A stretch of 64,000 nt of DNA from Actinomadura spongiicola (lineage in GTDB: Bacteria > Actinomycetota > Actinomycetes > Streptosporangiales > Streptosporangiaceae). This document shows, in pieces, positions 35,805 through 43,059 of the stretch (its first letter is position 1; every line of letters begins with the position of its first letter). The position numbers and the translations under genes are program-made. The stretch is from assembly GCF_003432485.1 (NCBI RefSeq), contig NZ_QVNQ01000001.1:310001-374000 (forward strand), in the 5' to 3' direction. Below the pieces are notes generated by a model. The model saw nothing but the letters and a program-made list of their open reading frames with translations, was not told the origin of the DNA and did not search any database.

Positions 35805-38437
35805 CACAGGTCGTGAGCAAGGCGGTCGGGATCGATCTCGGCACCACCAACAGCGCGGTCGGGGTGATGGACCCGGGCGACACCGAGATCATCATCCACC
35901 GGGACGAGGTGTCACGGGCCCGGACGACGCCGAGCTGCGTATGGCGCGATCCGGCGACCGGCGAGCTGGTCGTCGGCCGCAAGGCGCTCAACCGGATCGG
36001 CGGCCGACCCGAGCCGATCCGGTCGATCAAAAGGCTCATGGGCAGCGCGACGACCGTGGACGTGAGCGGTCAGCCGATGACGCCCGAGGAGGTCTCCGCC
36101 GCGATCCTCGCCGAATTGAAACGGCAGATCGAGCAGAACGTGGCGGAGTTGGCGACCGCGGACACGTCCTGGCTGGTCGACCGCGCCATCGTCACCGTCC
36201 CCGCCTACTTCGACCTGCCGATGATCGACGCCACCCGCAAGGCGGGGGAGATGGCGGGGCTGGAGGTCCTCGACCTGCTGCACGAGCCGACCGCGGCGGC
36301 CTGCTACCACTGCTGGCGCACCAAGACCCGCGACGGCACGTTCCTCGTGTACGACCTGGGCGGCGGCACCTTCGACGTCAGCGTGGTGCGCGCCACCGCG
36401 GGCGTGTACGAGGTGCTCGGCATCAGCGGGAACAACCGGCTCGGCGGGGACGACATCGACACCGCGTTTGCCCGGCGGCTCCAGGACATGCTCGTAGAGA
36501 TGGGCTGGGCGCTCGACCTGAACCCGGCCGACGACCCCGGCGACCGGCTGCGCTTCAACCAGCTCATGCTCCTGGCTGAGGGCGTGAAGAAGGGGCTCAG
36601 CGCGAGCAGCGACTTCCCCCTGCGCGACAACGGCCGCATCATCGACAAGCTGGGCAACCACGTCACCATCGACGCCGGGTTCGACCGCACGGACCTGGAG
36701 GCCGTAGCCCGCCCGCTCATCGAACGGACGATCCCCTACTGCCACGAGGCGCTGGAACGCACGAAGCTGAAGGAGAAGGTCGACCTCGCCGACATCGACC
36801 AGGTGATCCTGGCGGGTGGTTCCACCCATATGCCGCTGGTCCGGGAGATCGTGACCGCCGAGCTGTGCGCCGGGGCCCGCTGCGACGAACCGGTCTACGA
36901 GCAGGTCGACACGGTGGTGGCGTTGGGCGCGGCGGTCCGCGCGGCCGTCACGGGTGGGCTGGATGTCTACGACTCCGACCGCCGTGTCCGGGTGTCGTTC
37001 CGCGGCGCTTCCGCCACCGGCGCGACGAGGACGCACATCGGCGGGACCGTCCACGCGCTCGCGCCCGGCGTGGACCTGCGCGACGGCCGCGTCCGGCTCA
37101 TCACCCCCGACGGCGACGAGGACGAGGCGGACCTGCACCCGTCCGGCGCGTTCGCGTTCACCGGGGTGCCGTTGGAGCCCGGGGTCGAGTCGCAGTTCGG
37201 CTTCGAGGTCCTCGACGCCGACGACGACGTGATCGCCACCGTGGGCCGTCCCGTGACCCACAGCGACGACGCCGAGATCCGCCTGCCCCGGCCGAGTTCG
37301 CTGGCCATCTCCACGAAGCCGGTGCTGCTGGAGGTGTCCAGGGGCGGCAAGACCTACCGCAAGGTGCTCGTCCCGGAACTGGAGGAGCTGCCGACGAGCG
37401 TGGAGTACGCCTTCAGCCACCCCGGCGACACCGAAGCGGTGATCTTCCCGCTGTACCAGCGCAGCAAGAAGATCCAGGTCATCACCGTGCCGGTGCCGCC
37501 GACGACCCCGCGGGGCACGCCGATCCGGTTCGACCTGCACGTCGACAAGCACTCGTTCATCACCGTCCGCGGCAGCGTGGGCGAGCACGAGTTCGAGGCC
37601 GCGGTGGAACTGCCGCCCGAGCGGGAGATGCCCACCCGCGACGAGGTGACGCGGCTGGACCGCAGGCTGGACGATGTCGCCGCCTTCCTCCCCGCCGGGG
37701 ACCGCCAGAACTTCGAGATCAAACGGCGGATGGCCCGGCAGGCGTTGGAGGAGGCGTTGCGGGCCAGGGACCGGGCGGGTGCCGTCCACGAGTTCGAGCA
37801 GTTGGAGGAGCTGGAGGTCGAGGCGGCCAAGTTCCGTACCGTCCTCGAACCGCCGAAGGAGGAGTTCGACCAGCTCGTCGGCGACTGCGTCGACCTCAAC
37901 TCCCACCTCCAGCGCAACGCCGGGGAGTTGAAGCAGCCCTACGACGCGCAGGAGATGTCCCGGTCGATCGAGGCGCAACGGGACCAGGGCGAGAACGCCC
38001 ACCGGGCGGGCGACCAGCGGGCGTACGGGGAGGCGATCCGCCAGTTGCTGGGATACCAGGACCACATGGTCGCGGTGTACCGGCGGGCGCATCCGCAACC
38101 GCAGAAGACCGACACCGAACGCGCCGTGGACGCGCTGGAGCTGTGCCGCCGGTCGGCGGCGAAGGTCCGGCAGTTGGCGGAGGCGGCCGGTCGCGCCGAC
38201 CTGTGCGCCCAGGTCGATGAGATCACCCAGAAGATCAACGAGTTGTCGCAGCGGGTCGGTCACGATGCGCGCGGCGTCCTGGAACGGACGCCCGGGCTTC
38301 TGCAACGGCTGTCCCAGCTGAACAACGTCCTCCGCCAGAAGCCCGGCGGCGGATCCGGCGGCACGACCGGCGACCCGGTCGGCGGCGACGGCCCCGGCCG
38401 CCCGCCCGCAGGGGGGAAGGTGGCCGAGGAATGGTAG
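35801..38437 (+). CDS. Hsp70 family chaperone, long form
   Basis: An 878-residue Hsp70. The actin-like ATPase domain (about 1-385) has GIDLGTTNSAVGVM, the phosphate-2 motif VYDLGGGTFDVSVV, the connect region VDRAIVTVPAYFD with EPTAAACY, and the adenosine motif ILAGGSTHMPLVREIV. A beta-rich part (about 390-600) resembles a divergent substrate-binding domain, and the remaining 270 residues are coiled coil with a Gly/Pro tail. At 878 residues it is much longer than DnaK (about 620). It sits next to J-like and GrpE-like genes, so it appears to be a dedicated chaperone rather than the housekeeping one. Confidence 0.93.
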   Translation: MTQVVSKAVGIDLGTTNSAVGVMDPGDTEIIIHRDEVSRARTTPSCVWRDPATGELVVGRKALNRIGGRPEPIRSIKRLMGSATTVDVSGQPMTPEEVSAAILAELKRQIEQNVAELATADTSWLVDRAIVTVPAYFDLPMIDATRKAGEMAGLEVLDLLHEPTAAACYHCWRTKTRDGTFLVYDLGGGTFDVSVVRATAGVYEVLGISGNNRLGGDDIDTAFARRLQDMLVEMGWALDLNPADDPGDRLRFNQLMLLAEGVKKGLSASSDFPLRDNGRIIDKLGNHVTIDAGFDRTDLEAVARPLIERTIPYCHEALERTKLKEKVDLADIDQVILAGGSTHMPLVREIVTAELCAGARCDEPVYEQVDTVVALGAAVRAAVTGGLDVYDSDRRVRVSFRGASATGATRTHIGGTVHALAPGVDLRDGRVRLITPDGDEDEADLHPSGAFAFTGVPLEPGVESQFGFEVLDADDDVIATVGRPVTHSDDAEIRLPRPSSLAISTKPVLLEVSRGGKTYRKVLVPELEELPTSVEYAFSHPGDTEAVIFPLYQRSKKIQVITVPVPPTTPRGTPIRFDLHVDKHSFITVRGSVGEHEFEAAVELPPEREMPTRDEVTRLDRRLDDVAAFLPAGDRQNFEIKRRMARQALEEALRARDRAGAVHEFEQLEELEVEAAKFRTVLEPPKEEFDQLVGDCVDLNSHLQRNAGELKQPYDAQEMSRSIEAQRDQGENAHRAGDQRAYGEAIRQLLGYQDHMVAVYRRAHPQPQKTDTERAVDALELCRRSAAKVRQLAEAAGRADLCAQVDEITQKINELSQRVGHDARGVLERTPGLLQRLSQLNNVLRQKPGGGSGGTTGDPVGGDGPGRPPAGGKVAEEW

Positions 38438-38444
38438 GAGCGGC

Positions 38445-38816
38445 ATGAGCGGTCCCGTGATCCCGTGCCCGATGGCCCGGTGCCGCGCCGACAACCCGTT
38501 CGACGCCGACGAGTGCGAGCGGTGCGGCACACCGGTGCGCGGCCACGCCCGGCTGACGGCGTACACCGCGTACCTGTTCAACCGCGGGTTGGCGGCGGCG
38601 CGTGCGGGCCGGTTGACGGTGGCGCGCGACCACTTCGCGGCGGTGGTGCACTGGTGTCCGACCGACACTGAGGCGCGCAACGCCCTCGCGTTGGCCGGGT
38701 ACCGTCTCGGCGACGTCACGGAGGCGCGCCGACACTGGGAACTGGTGTGCGAGCGACGCCCGGACGATCCCCTCGCCCGCCGCGGCCTCAGCCTGGTGGT
38801 GGAAGGCTCTTCCTGA
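38445..38816 (+). CDS. zinc-ribbon plus TPR protein
   Basis: A 123-residue protein. The N-terminus is a zinc ribbon with four cysteines (CPMARCRADNPFDADECERC). It is followed by two TPR-like helical hairpins (LFNRGLAAARAGRLTVARDHFAAVVHW, shortened, and ALAGYRLGDVTEARRHWELV). It is the last gene of the plus-strand operon and starts eight bases after the Hsp70 stop (AGGAG just upstream). Its 3' end overlaps the CHAT gene by 29 bases tail to tail. A role as adaptor to a partner protein is inference. Confidence 0.8.
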   Translation: MSGPVIPCPMARCRADNPFDADECERCGTPVRGHARLTAYTAYLFNRGLAAARAGRLTVARDHFAAVVHWCPTDTEARNALALAGYRLGDVTEARRHWELVCERRPDDPLARRGLSLVVEGSS

Positions 38817-40764
38817 CCGCTTCCGGGTCGACGCCGAGGGACTTCAGCAGCCCCCCGGCGGTCGACCCGGGCTTGAGGAGGGTCCGCAGGACGGCCGCCT
38901 CGCCGAGCGGCCGGTCCGGCTCGGCGGCGTGGGCGGCTTCGAGCGCGGCGAGCGTCCGCCTGGAGAAGGCGGCACCGCCCGGGTCCTCTTCGCCGAACAG
39001 CAGGCGCAGCGCCCGCCGCCCCCGCTCGCCCTGCGCCGTCAACGCCTCGCGAAGCACGGAACTTCCCGACAGGCCGAAGCCGAGCAGCAAAGCGTAGGTG
39101 CCGATGACCTCGCCGCGCGGCACGGACAACGCCAGGGCGGTCCGTACGGCGTGTGCGACGGCGGGGTCGAGCTGCTCCGGCTGGATCCGGCCGCGACCGG
39201 TGAGCGGCGTGCCGACCGTCGGGGTGGGCCCGGATTCACCGCCCATCGCTCCGACCGACAGCAACTGTTCGACAGTCACCCCGCACGACTCGACCTCGCG
39301 GGAGGACGTGCCCGCGCCCGACTCCAGGAACGCGACCGTGAGGTCGTGGACGGACACCCGCGTGCGACCCACCGCGGAGGCCAACTCGTCCGCCCGGATG
39401 ATCACATGGGTGACGGTGTCGGACGGTACCGTGCCGCCGCCCTCGTCGGGTTCCTGCGAGACCTCCGGTTCCTCCCGTGGGTCCACCACCCCGACGGACG
39501 TCAGCCGCTCGGTGACCTGCGTGAGCCGGTCGGCGCCGATCGACGCCGTGATCCGCGGACGCAGTTCGGCGCTGCCGATCAGACCGAGCAGCAGATGCAC
39601 GGACGTGAGCAGGCGCTGCCCCTTCGCGGCGTCGAAGGCGCGGCTCAGCACGTCCTGCGCCCCGTCCTCGAAGTCGAGCTTCTCGTCCTGCCGCCCGCCC
39701 TGCTGATCGCTCCCGCCGCCACCGGTGATCCGCACGGTCGGGTCGCCGTACAGCATGAAGGACGCCCAGGTGAGGTCATCGTCGTCGGCCGACAGCGCCA
39801 GCCGCGCCGCCCGCACGGCCGCCCCGGTGGTCATGTCGGTCAGCAGCCGGTAGAACTCCTCGGCGAAGCGCCGCGCCTTCTCCTCGGGGACCTCCGTCCT
39901 CGTGCCGACGACGGCCTGGGCTCCCATGACCATGAACGAGACGCAGATGTTCTCCACACGTCCGGCCGACTTGCACCCGTTGATGAACACCACGGGAGGC
40001 ACCTCCGACGGGAGGGCCCGCTCGTCCAGCAACATCCGGTCATGCAGCACCAGCCCGGTGGTCCCCGCACCGGACGCGGTCGCGACGTGCCCGCAGTAGT
40101 GGAACAGGTCGTAGCGCCGCTCCGACAGCTCCATGACCACGTCGGCGAGATTTGCCTGGTCACGCAGGAGCACCGTGCACTCGGTCCCCTTCGCCCGCAT
40201 CCACTCGGCGACGTTCTCCGCCTCCCGGGCGGCGTCGGGGAGGTCACCCAGGGGATCGCCGACGATGAGAGCCCGGTTGATGCCGCGAATCCTGCGTCCG
40301 TGCACCACCCGCCGCTGCACGACCGAGCGCCGCCCGATCTCACGGTTGAGCCCCAGAAACTCGTCCTCGAAGAAGAGCAGCTCCCAGGGAACGACCATCT
40401 CATCGGTGCGGACCAGCAGCGGCCCGGACGACTCCCGCAGCCGCGTGACCAGGTCGGGCACATTTCCGTACCGCAACGGGAACAGCGCCTCGCAGAGGGC
40501 GTGGCCCACCCTGCTCAGGTCCACCACGCGCGACTGGCCGGACGTGGTCGGTTTCGCGCGCAGCACCTTGTTCATCTTGGTGCAGAGCATCCGGACCAGC
40601 GACTGGTGGACGTCCACGGAGTACTCCTGCTCCAGCGGACCTATCGCGGAGCCCTCGGCGGACCGTAACTGGTAGAGGTACTGCGCGGTGCCGTCACCCT
40701 TGTCCCTGGCACGCACGTCCAGGGTCGTCAGCGAGTCGGAATCCGGCGCCTCGAAGGTCGTCAT
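38788..40764 (-). CDS. CHAT domain (caspase-like) protease with ClpN-like repeats
   Basis: A 658-residue protein. Residues about 100-350 form a CHAT domain: VPWELLFFEDEFLGLNREI, the catalytic His226 in FHYCGHVATA and the catalytic Cys264 in FINGCKSAG, followed by MGAQAVVGTRTEVPE and ASFMLYGDPTVRI. From about 365 to 655 there are four helical repeats like ClpN domains (SVHLLLGLIGSAELR; RVSVHDLTVAFLESG; GTYALLLGFGLSGSSVL; EAAVLRTLLKPGSTAGGLL). CHAT proteases act as effectors in several bacterial immunity systems. The gene overlaps the upstream EACC1-like gene by ATGA. Confidence 0.9.
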   Translation of the reverse strand: MTTFEAPDSDSLTTLDVRARDKGDGTAQYLYQLRSAEGSAIGPLEQEYSVDVHQSLVRMLCTKMNKVLRAKPTTSGQSRVVDLSRVGHALCEALFPLRYGNVPDLVTRLRESSGPLLVRTDEMVVPWELLFFEDEFLGLNREIGRRSVVQRRVVHGRRIRGINRALIVGDPLGDLPDAAREAENVAEWMRAKGTECTVLLRDQANLADVVMELSERRYDLFHYCGHVATASGAGTTGLVLHDRMLLDERALPSEVPPVVFINGCKSAGRVENICVSFMVMGAQAVVGTRTEVPEEKARRFAEEFYRLLTDMTTGAAVRAARLALSADDDDLTWASFMLYGDPTVRITGGGGSDQQGGRQDEKLDFEDGAQDVLSRAFDAAKGQRLLTSVHLLLGLIGSAELRPRITASIGADRLTQVTERLTSVGVVDPREEPEVSQEPDEGGGTVPSDTVTHVIIRADELASAVGRTRVSVHDLTVAFLESGAGTSSREVESCGVTVEQLLSVGAMGGESGPTPTVGTPLTGRGRIQPEQLDPAVAHAVRTALALSVPRGEVIGTYALLLGFGLSGSSVLREALTAQGERGRRALRLLFGEEDPGGAAFSRRTLAALEAAHAAEPDRPLGEAAVLRTLLKPGSTAGGLLKSLGVDPEAVRKSLPPPG

Positions 40765-41192
40765 GGCCGCTCCGTCCAGGACACCCGCCCGCCGTGCCTG
40801 CGCACGAACAACTCCACCAGCGCCCGCTCGTGTTCGAGCAGCGGATTGGTGATCTCGATGACGTCCCCGTCGATCTCCAAGCGGATCGAGGTGACCTGCC
40901 TTTCCTCGTCATCGTCCGTCCCGGCGTTGCGCCGGTATCCCAGCCAGGAGCCCAGCACGTCGATCGCCTGCATCAGATCACCCGCGAAGCTCACCGCGAG
41001 CCCGGCGATCTCGACGAGCTCGGCGGGCCGCTCGGCCTCCCCGGGCCGCCCCCGCGACGGCGTGTGCCGGACACGGACGGGCTCGACCGCCTCGGCCCCC
41101 GACTTCAACAGATGACTACGCAAATCGCTCGCGACGCGCACATCGGCGCCCGCGGGCAGCGTGACGTCGAACCTCACAACGGCATGGCTCAT
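40761..41192 (-). CDS. EACC1-like effector-associated protein
   Basis: A 143-residue protein with a beta-strand N-terminus (VVRFDVTLPAGADVRVAS), a central hydrophobic segment LVEIAGLAVSFAGDLMQAID, and a C-terminal strand pair RLEIDGDVIEITNPLLEHERALVELFV. This order (strands, hydrophobic stretch, strands, short helix) matches the Effector-Associated Constant Component 1 family, found upstream of protease effectors in NTP-dependent conflict systems of multicellular bacteria. I chose ATG 41192; the frame is open to 41330. The stop overlaps the CHAT start (ATGA). The match is by pattern, without a search. Confidence 0.7.
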   Translation of the reverse strand: MSHAVVRFDVTLPAGADVRVASDLRSHLLKSGAEAVEPVRVRHTPSRGRPGEAERPAELVEIAGLAVSFAGDLMQAIDVLGSWLGYRRNAGTDDDEERQVTSIRLEIDGDVIEITNPLLEHERALVELFVRRHGGRVSWTERP

Positions 41193-41685
41193 GAACTCGG
41201 CTCCGGACGGGTGAGACGCTCCCTCAACTCTCCCACCGCACCACCCCACCAAGTAGGCCTTTCTCCACTCCCAGCCACCAAAGGCCAACGAACAAACCCG
41301 GCCGCCTGAGCAGGCCACCAACCGCTTCACCGCCGCACAGAAACGCGCCTTGCCACCCCACGGCCCCCGGTGGCCTGGCCCACCACCCGGGCGTCGATGA
41401 CCTCACCACGATCGCCGAGCGTCCACGCCACTTGGGTGTTCATGACGTGGAGGCACGACCACCACGCCAAGTGCATGGACGCCCTCGAAGCGCTGAAGGG
41501 TCTGCGGTTGTCCGCAACCGCCGGGGACCCCGCCGAGCCTCCGCGCGCCTAACGGACCTGGCACGATGTGGCCACCAGGAGTTACCAGCGCCAACCACCG
41601 GACCGTCACTGTACGTCGTAGCGTTGTCACAGAATCGCTATAACCCGAGGCCACTCGGGTACGTACACTCAAAGGCGACAGGCAG
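41193..41685. other. intergenic stretch between EACC1-like and small-gene pair
   Basis: 493 bases carrying the promoter of the EACC1/CHAT operon and of the 41686 gene. A hairpin ACCCGAG/CTCGGGT lies at 41643-41660 and a -10-like TATAAC at 41639-41644. A 60-codon frame at 41370-41552 has no support and is left out. Confidence 0.4.
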
Positions 41686-41922
41686 TTGGCCAACTGGAAG
41701 AAGCACGCTAAGAAAGAAGGCGAGGACGCGCTGCAGCAGATCTCGGCCATGGGCTGGCGGGTTGAAGATCCACCCACGTACTACACCGTCAAGTGCCCGT
41801 GCGGCGTGCATCAGCGTCAGATCCACCTCAGCCCGTCGAACCCGAACTACTTCAGGCAAGCCGTGAGGTGGTGCAGGAGCGTATGCCCGCCAGGAGAACC
41901 CGAGGGGAAGGAGGGGCCGTGA
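41686..41922 (+). CDS. small zinc-ribbon-like protein, toxin-like pair member
   Basis: A 78-residue protein. It has a basic N-terminal helix (NWKKHAKKEGEDALQQISAMGW), a strand, and the cysteine-rich motif CPCGVHQRQIHLSPSNP, ending with CRSVCP. The Cys pairs (CPC and CxxxC) suggest metal binding. Proteins with a short helix followed by CPCGxHxxxV occur in actinobacteria beside small partner genes; HicA-like RNA-binding is a possible comparison. The start is TTG 41686, with AAAGG upstream. The next gene overlaps (GTGA), so the two form one operon. Function unknown. Confidence 0.6.
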   Translation: MANWKKHAKKEGEDALQQISAMGWRVEDPPTYYTVKCPCGVHQRQIHLSPSNPNYFRQAVRWCRSVCPPGEPEGKEGP

Positions 41923-42278
41923 GTCAGACGGAGGCGTCTCAGCTCGGTATTGAGTTTCCGCTACTCCTGGCGCCGGGAGCCAGCCGTGAGGACGTGCACG
42001 CCCACGGTGAGCGGGTGATGCAGGAGCTTCTCCACCTTGAGGGCTGCAGCGGCGACTTCACCGACTCGGCGGTCAGCACCAACGCCGAAGCGAACACCAT
42101 CAGGATCGAGCTGTTGATCCTCGACACCGCAGACCCCAGGGCTGCCTTGACACGTGCTCTGGACATCATTCGCACGGCAGCACACGCTGCTGGTGGGGCC
42201 ACACCGAACTGGCCCACCGTGAGCGACCTGCCGGTACAGGTCCAGTTCGAAAAGGCCCGGAAGTTCGTGCCCGCCTGA
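41919..42278 (+). CDS. partner of the zinc-ribbon protein, ferredoxin-like fold
   Basis: A 119-residue protein with a repeated beta-alpha-beta look: EFPLLLAPGASREDVHAHGERVMQEL, then TNAEANTIRIELLILDT and LTRALDIIRTAAHAAGGAT, which suggests a ferredoxin-like fold. I recognise no family. GTG 41919 overlaps the previous stop (GTGA), with AAGGAGG upstream. As a co-translated partner it may be an antitoxin or regulator of the small cysteine protein; this is inference. Its antisense strand carries an overlong PIN-domain frame. Confidence 0.6.
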   Translation: MSQTEASQLGIEFPLLLAPGASREDVHAHGERVMQELLHLEGCSGDFTDSAVSTNAEANTIRIELLILDTADPRAALTRALDIIRTAAHAAGGATPNWPTVSDLPVQVQFEKARKFVPA

Positions 42279-42730
42279 CCTGCCCCCGACGTAGTGGCCC
42301 GGCGGTCGGAAGGCCGAAGGCGTGTAAGTATTTGGGCGGGGACGTGTAGGGCAGCGGTCATCACGACCAGCGCGTCGATGGCGTCTGGACGCTTCTTGGC
42401 CGGTAGGTCGGCCTTGGCGAGCATCGATCCGGCCCGTTTGCAGACGTCCAGGGTGGCGGTCTTCGCGCACGCCACGCATCCTGAGGTCGAGATTGCTCCG
42501 CGGATCGGTGTGCTGCCGCGTGTCTGGGGGACCGTGCAGTCTTTCAGGTAGCCGCTGAAGGTGTAAATGCTCTTCGGGTCAGGGCGCCAGGCCTGTGCCA
42601 GGACGGGGCCTATGACGATGGGCCGGTGTGGTGCGGCGCGCAGGCCATGGTGCAGTGTCAGGGCTCGTAGGTCGCGTGCCAGCATCGCCAGGAGCATGCC
42701 GGTGTCGTAGACGACCGTTCGGGTGGTCAC
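41939..42730 (-). pseudogene. PIN-domain toxin gene with degenerate 3' end
   Basis: The first 155 or so residues look like a PIN ribonuclease toxin: TVVYDTGMLLAMLARDLRAL, IGPVLAQAWRPD, MLAKADLPAKKRPDAIDALVVMTAA, and ILT. A normal PIN toxin of this group ends soon after ILTSDP. Here the next bases (42291 leftward) read RLRPSDRRATTSG and the frame stays open to 41939, across the opposite-strand gene at 41919-42278. A neighbouring frame reads RPPGHYVGGRS, so the C-terminus is probably frameshifted. The start is GTG 42730, which overlaps the antitoxin stop (GTGA). Confidence 0.65.
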
Positions 42731-43037
42731 GCGACGTCGGTTTGGTCTGTGCCGAGGGCCGAGGAGATTATTCTGCGGACCATTGCCTGATCTTCGGCGC
42801 TCAGGTCTTCGAGCGTCGGCTGCGGGGGCGGCTGGAGTGTCGCGCCCTCGTTCAGTGCTTCGGTGTTGTCGGCGTCCAGGGGGCGAAGACGGCCTCGGCC
42901 GCGGCGTCCGCCGCCATCTGGGCCACGGCCGCGGCGACCATGTAACCGGAGATGTCGAGGCCCGTGGCGTCCGCGTGCTCCTTGATCGCCGTGTGTACCT
43001 GCGGGTCCATCGAGATGCTGAACCGCTTGTTGGTCAT
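42727..43037 (-). pseudogene. frameshifted antitoxin of the PIN toxin
   Basis: The ATG at 43037 begins TNKRFSISMDPQVHTAIKEH and continues DISGYMVAAAVAQMAADAA, a ribbon-helix-helix-like antitoxin start. After EAVFAP the frame shifts at a run of C (about 42878-42882): the coherent continuation DADNTEALNEGATLQPP and LEDLSAEDQAMVRRIISSALG lies in another frame and stops at 42727. One extra C would rejoin them. With the toxin end also damaged, the module appears to be decaying, or both differences are sequencing errors. Confidence 0.65.
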
Positions 43038-43059
43038 ACGGCCCGCGTAACACTCCGTG

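Noticed and set aside
35912..38719. Minus-strand frame of 935 codons opposite Hsp70
   Set aside because: Antisense of the Hsp70 gene, low-complexity, no ribosome site.
41370..41552. 60-codon frame between the EACC1-like gene and the 41686 gene
   Set aside because: No ribosome site and no recognisable protein.
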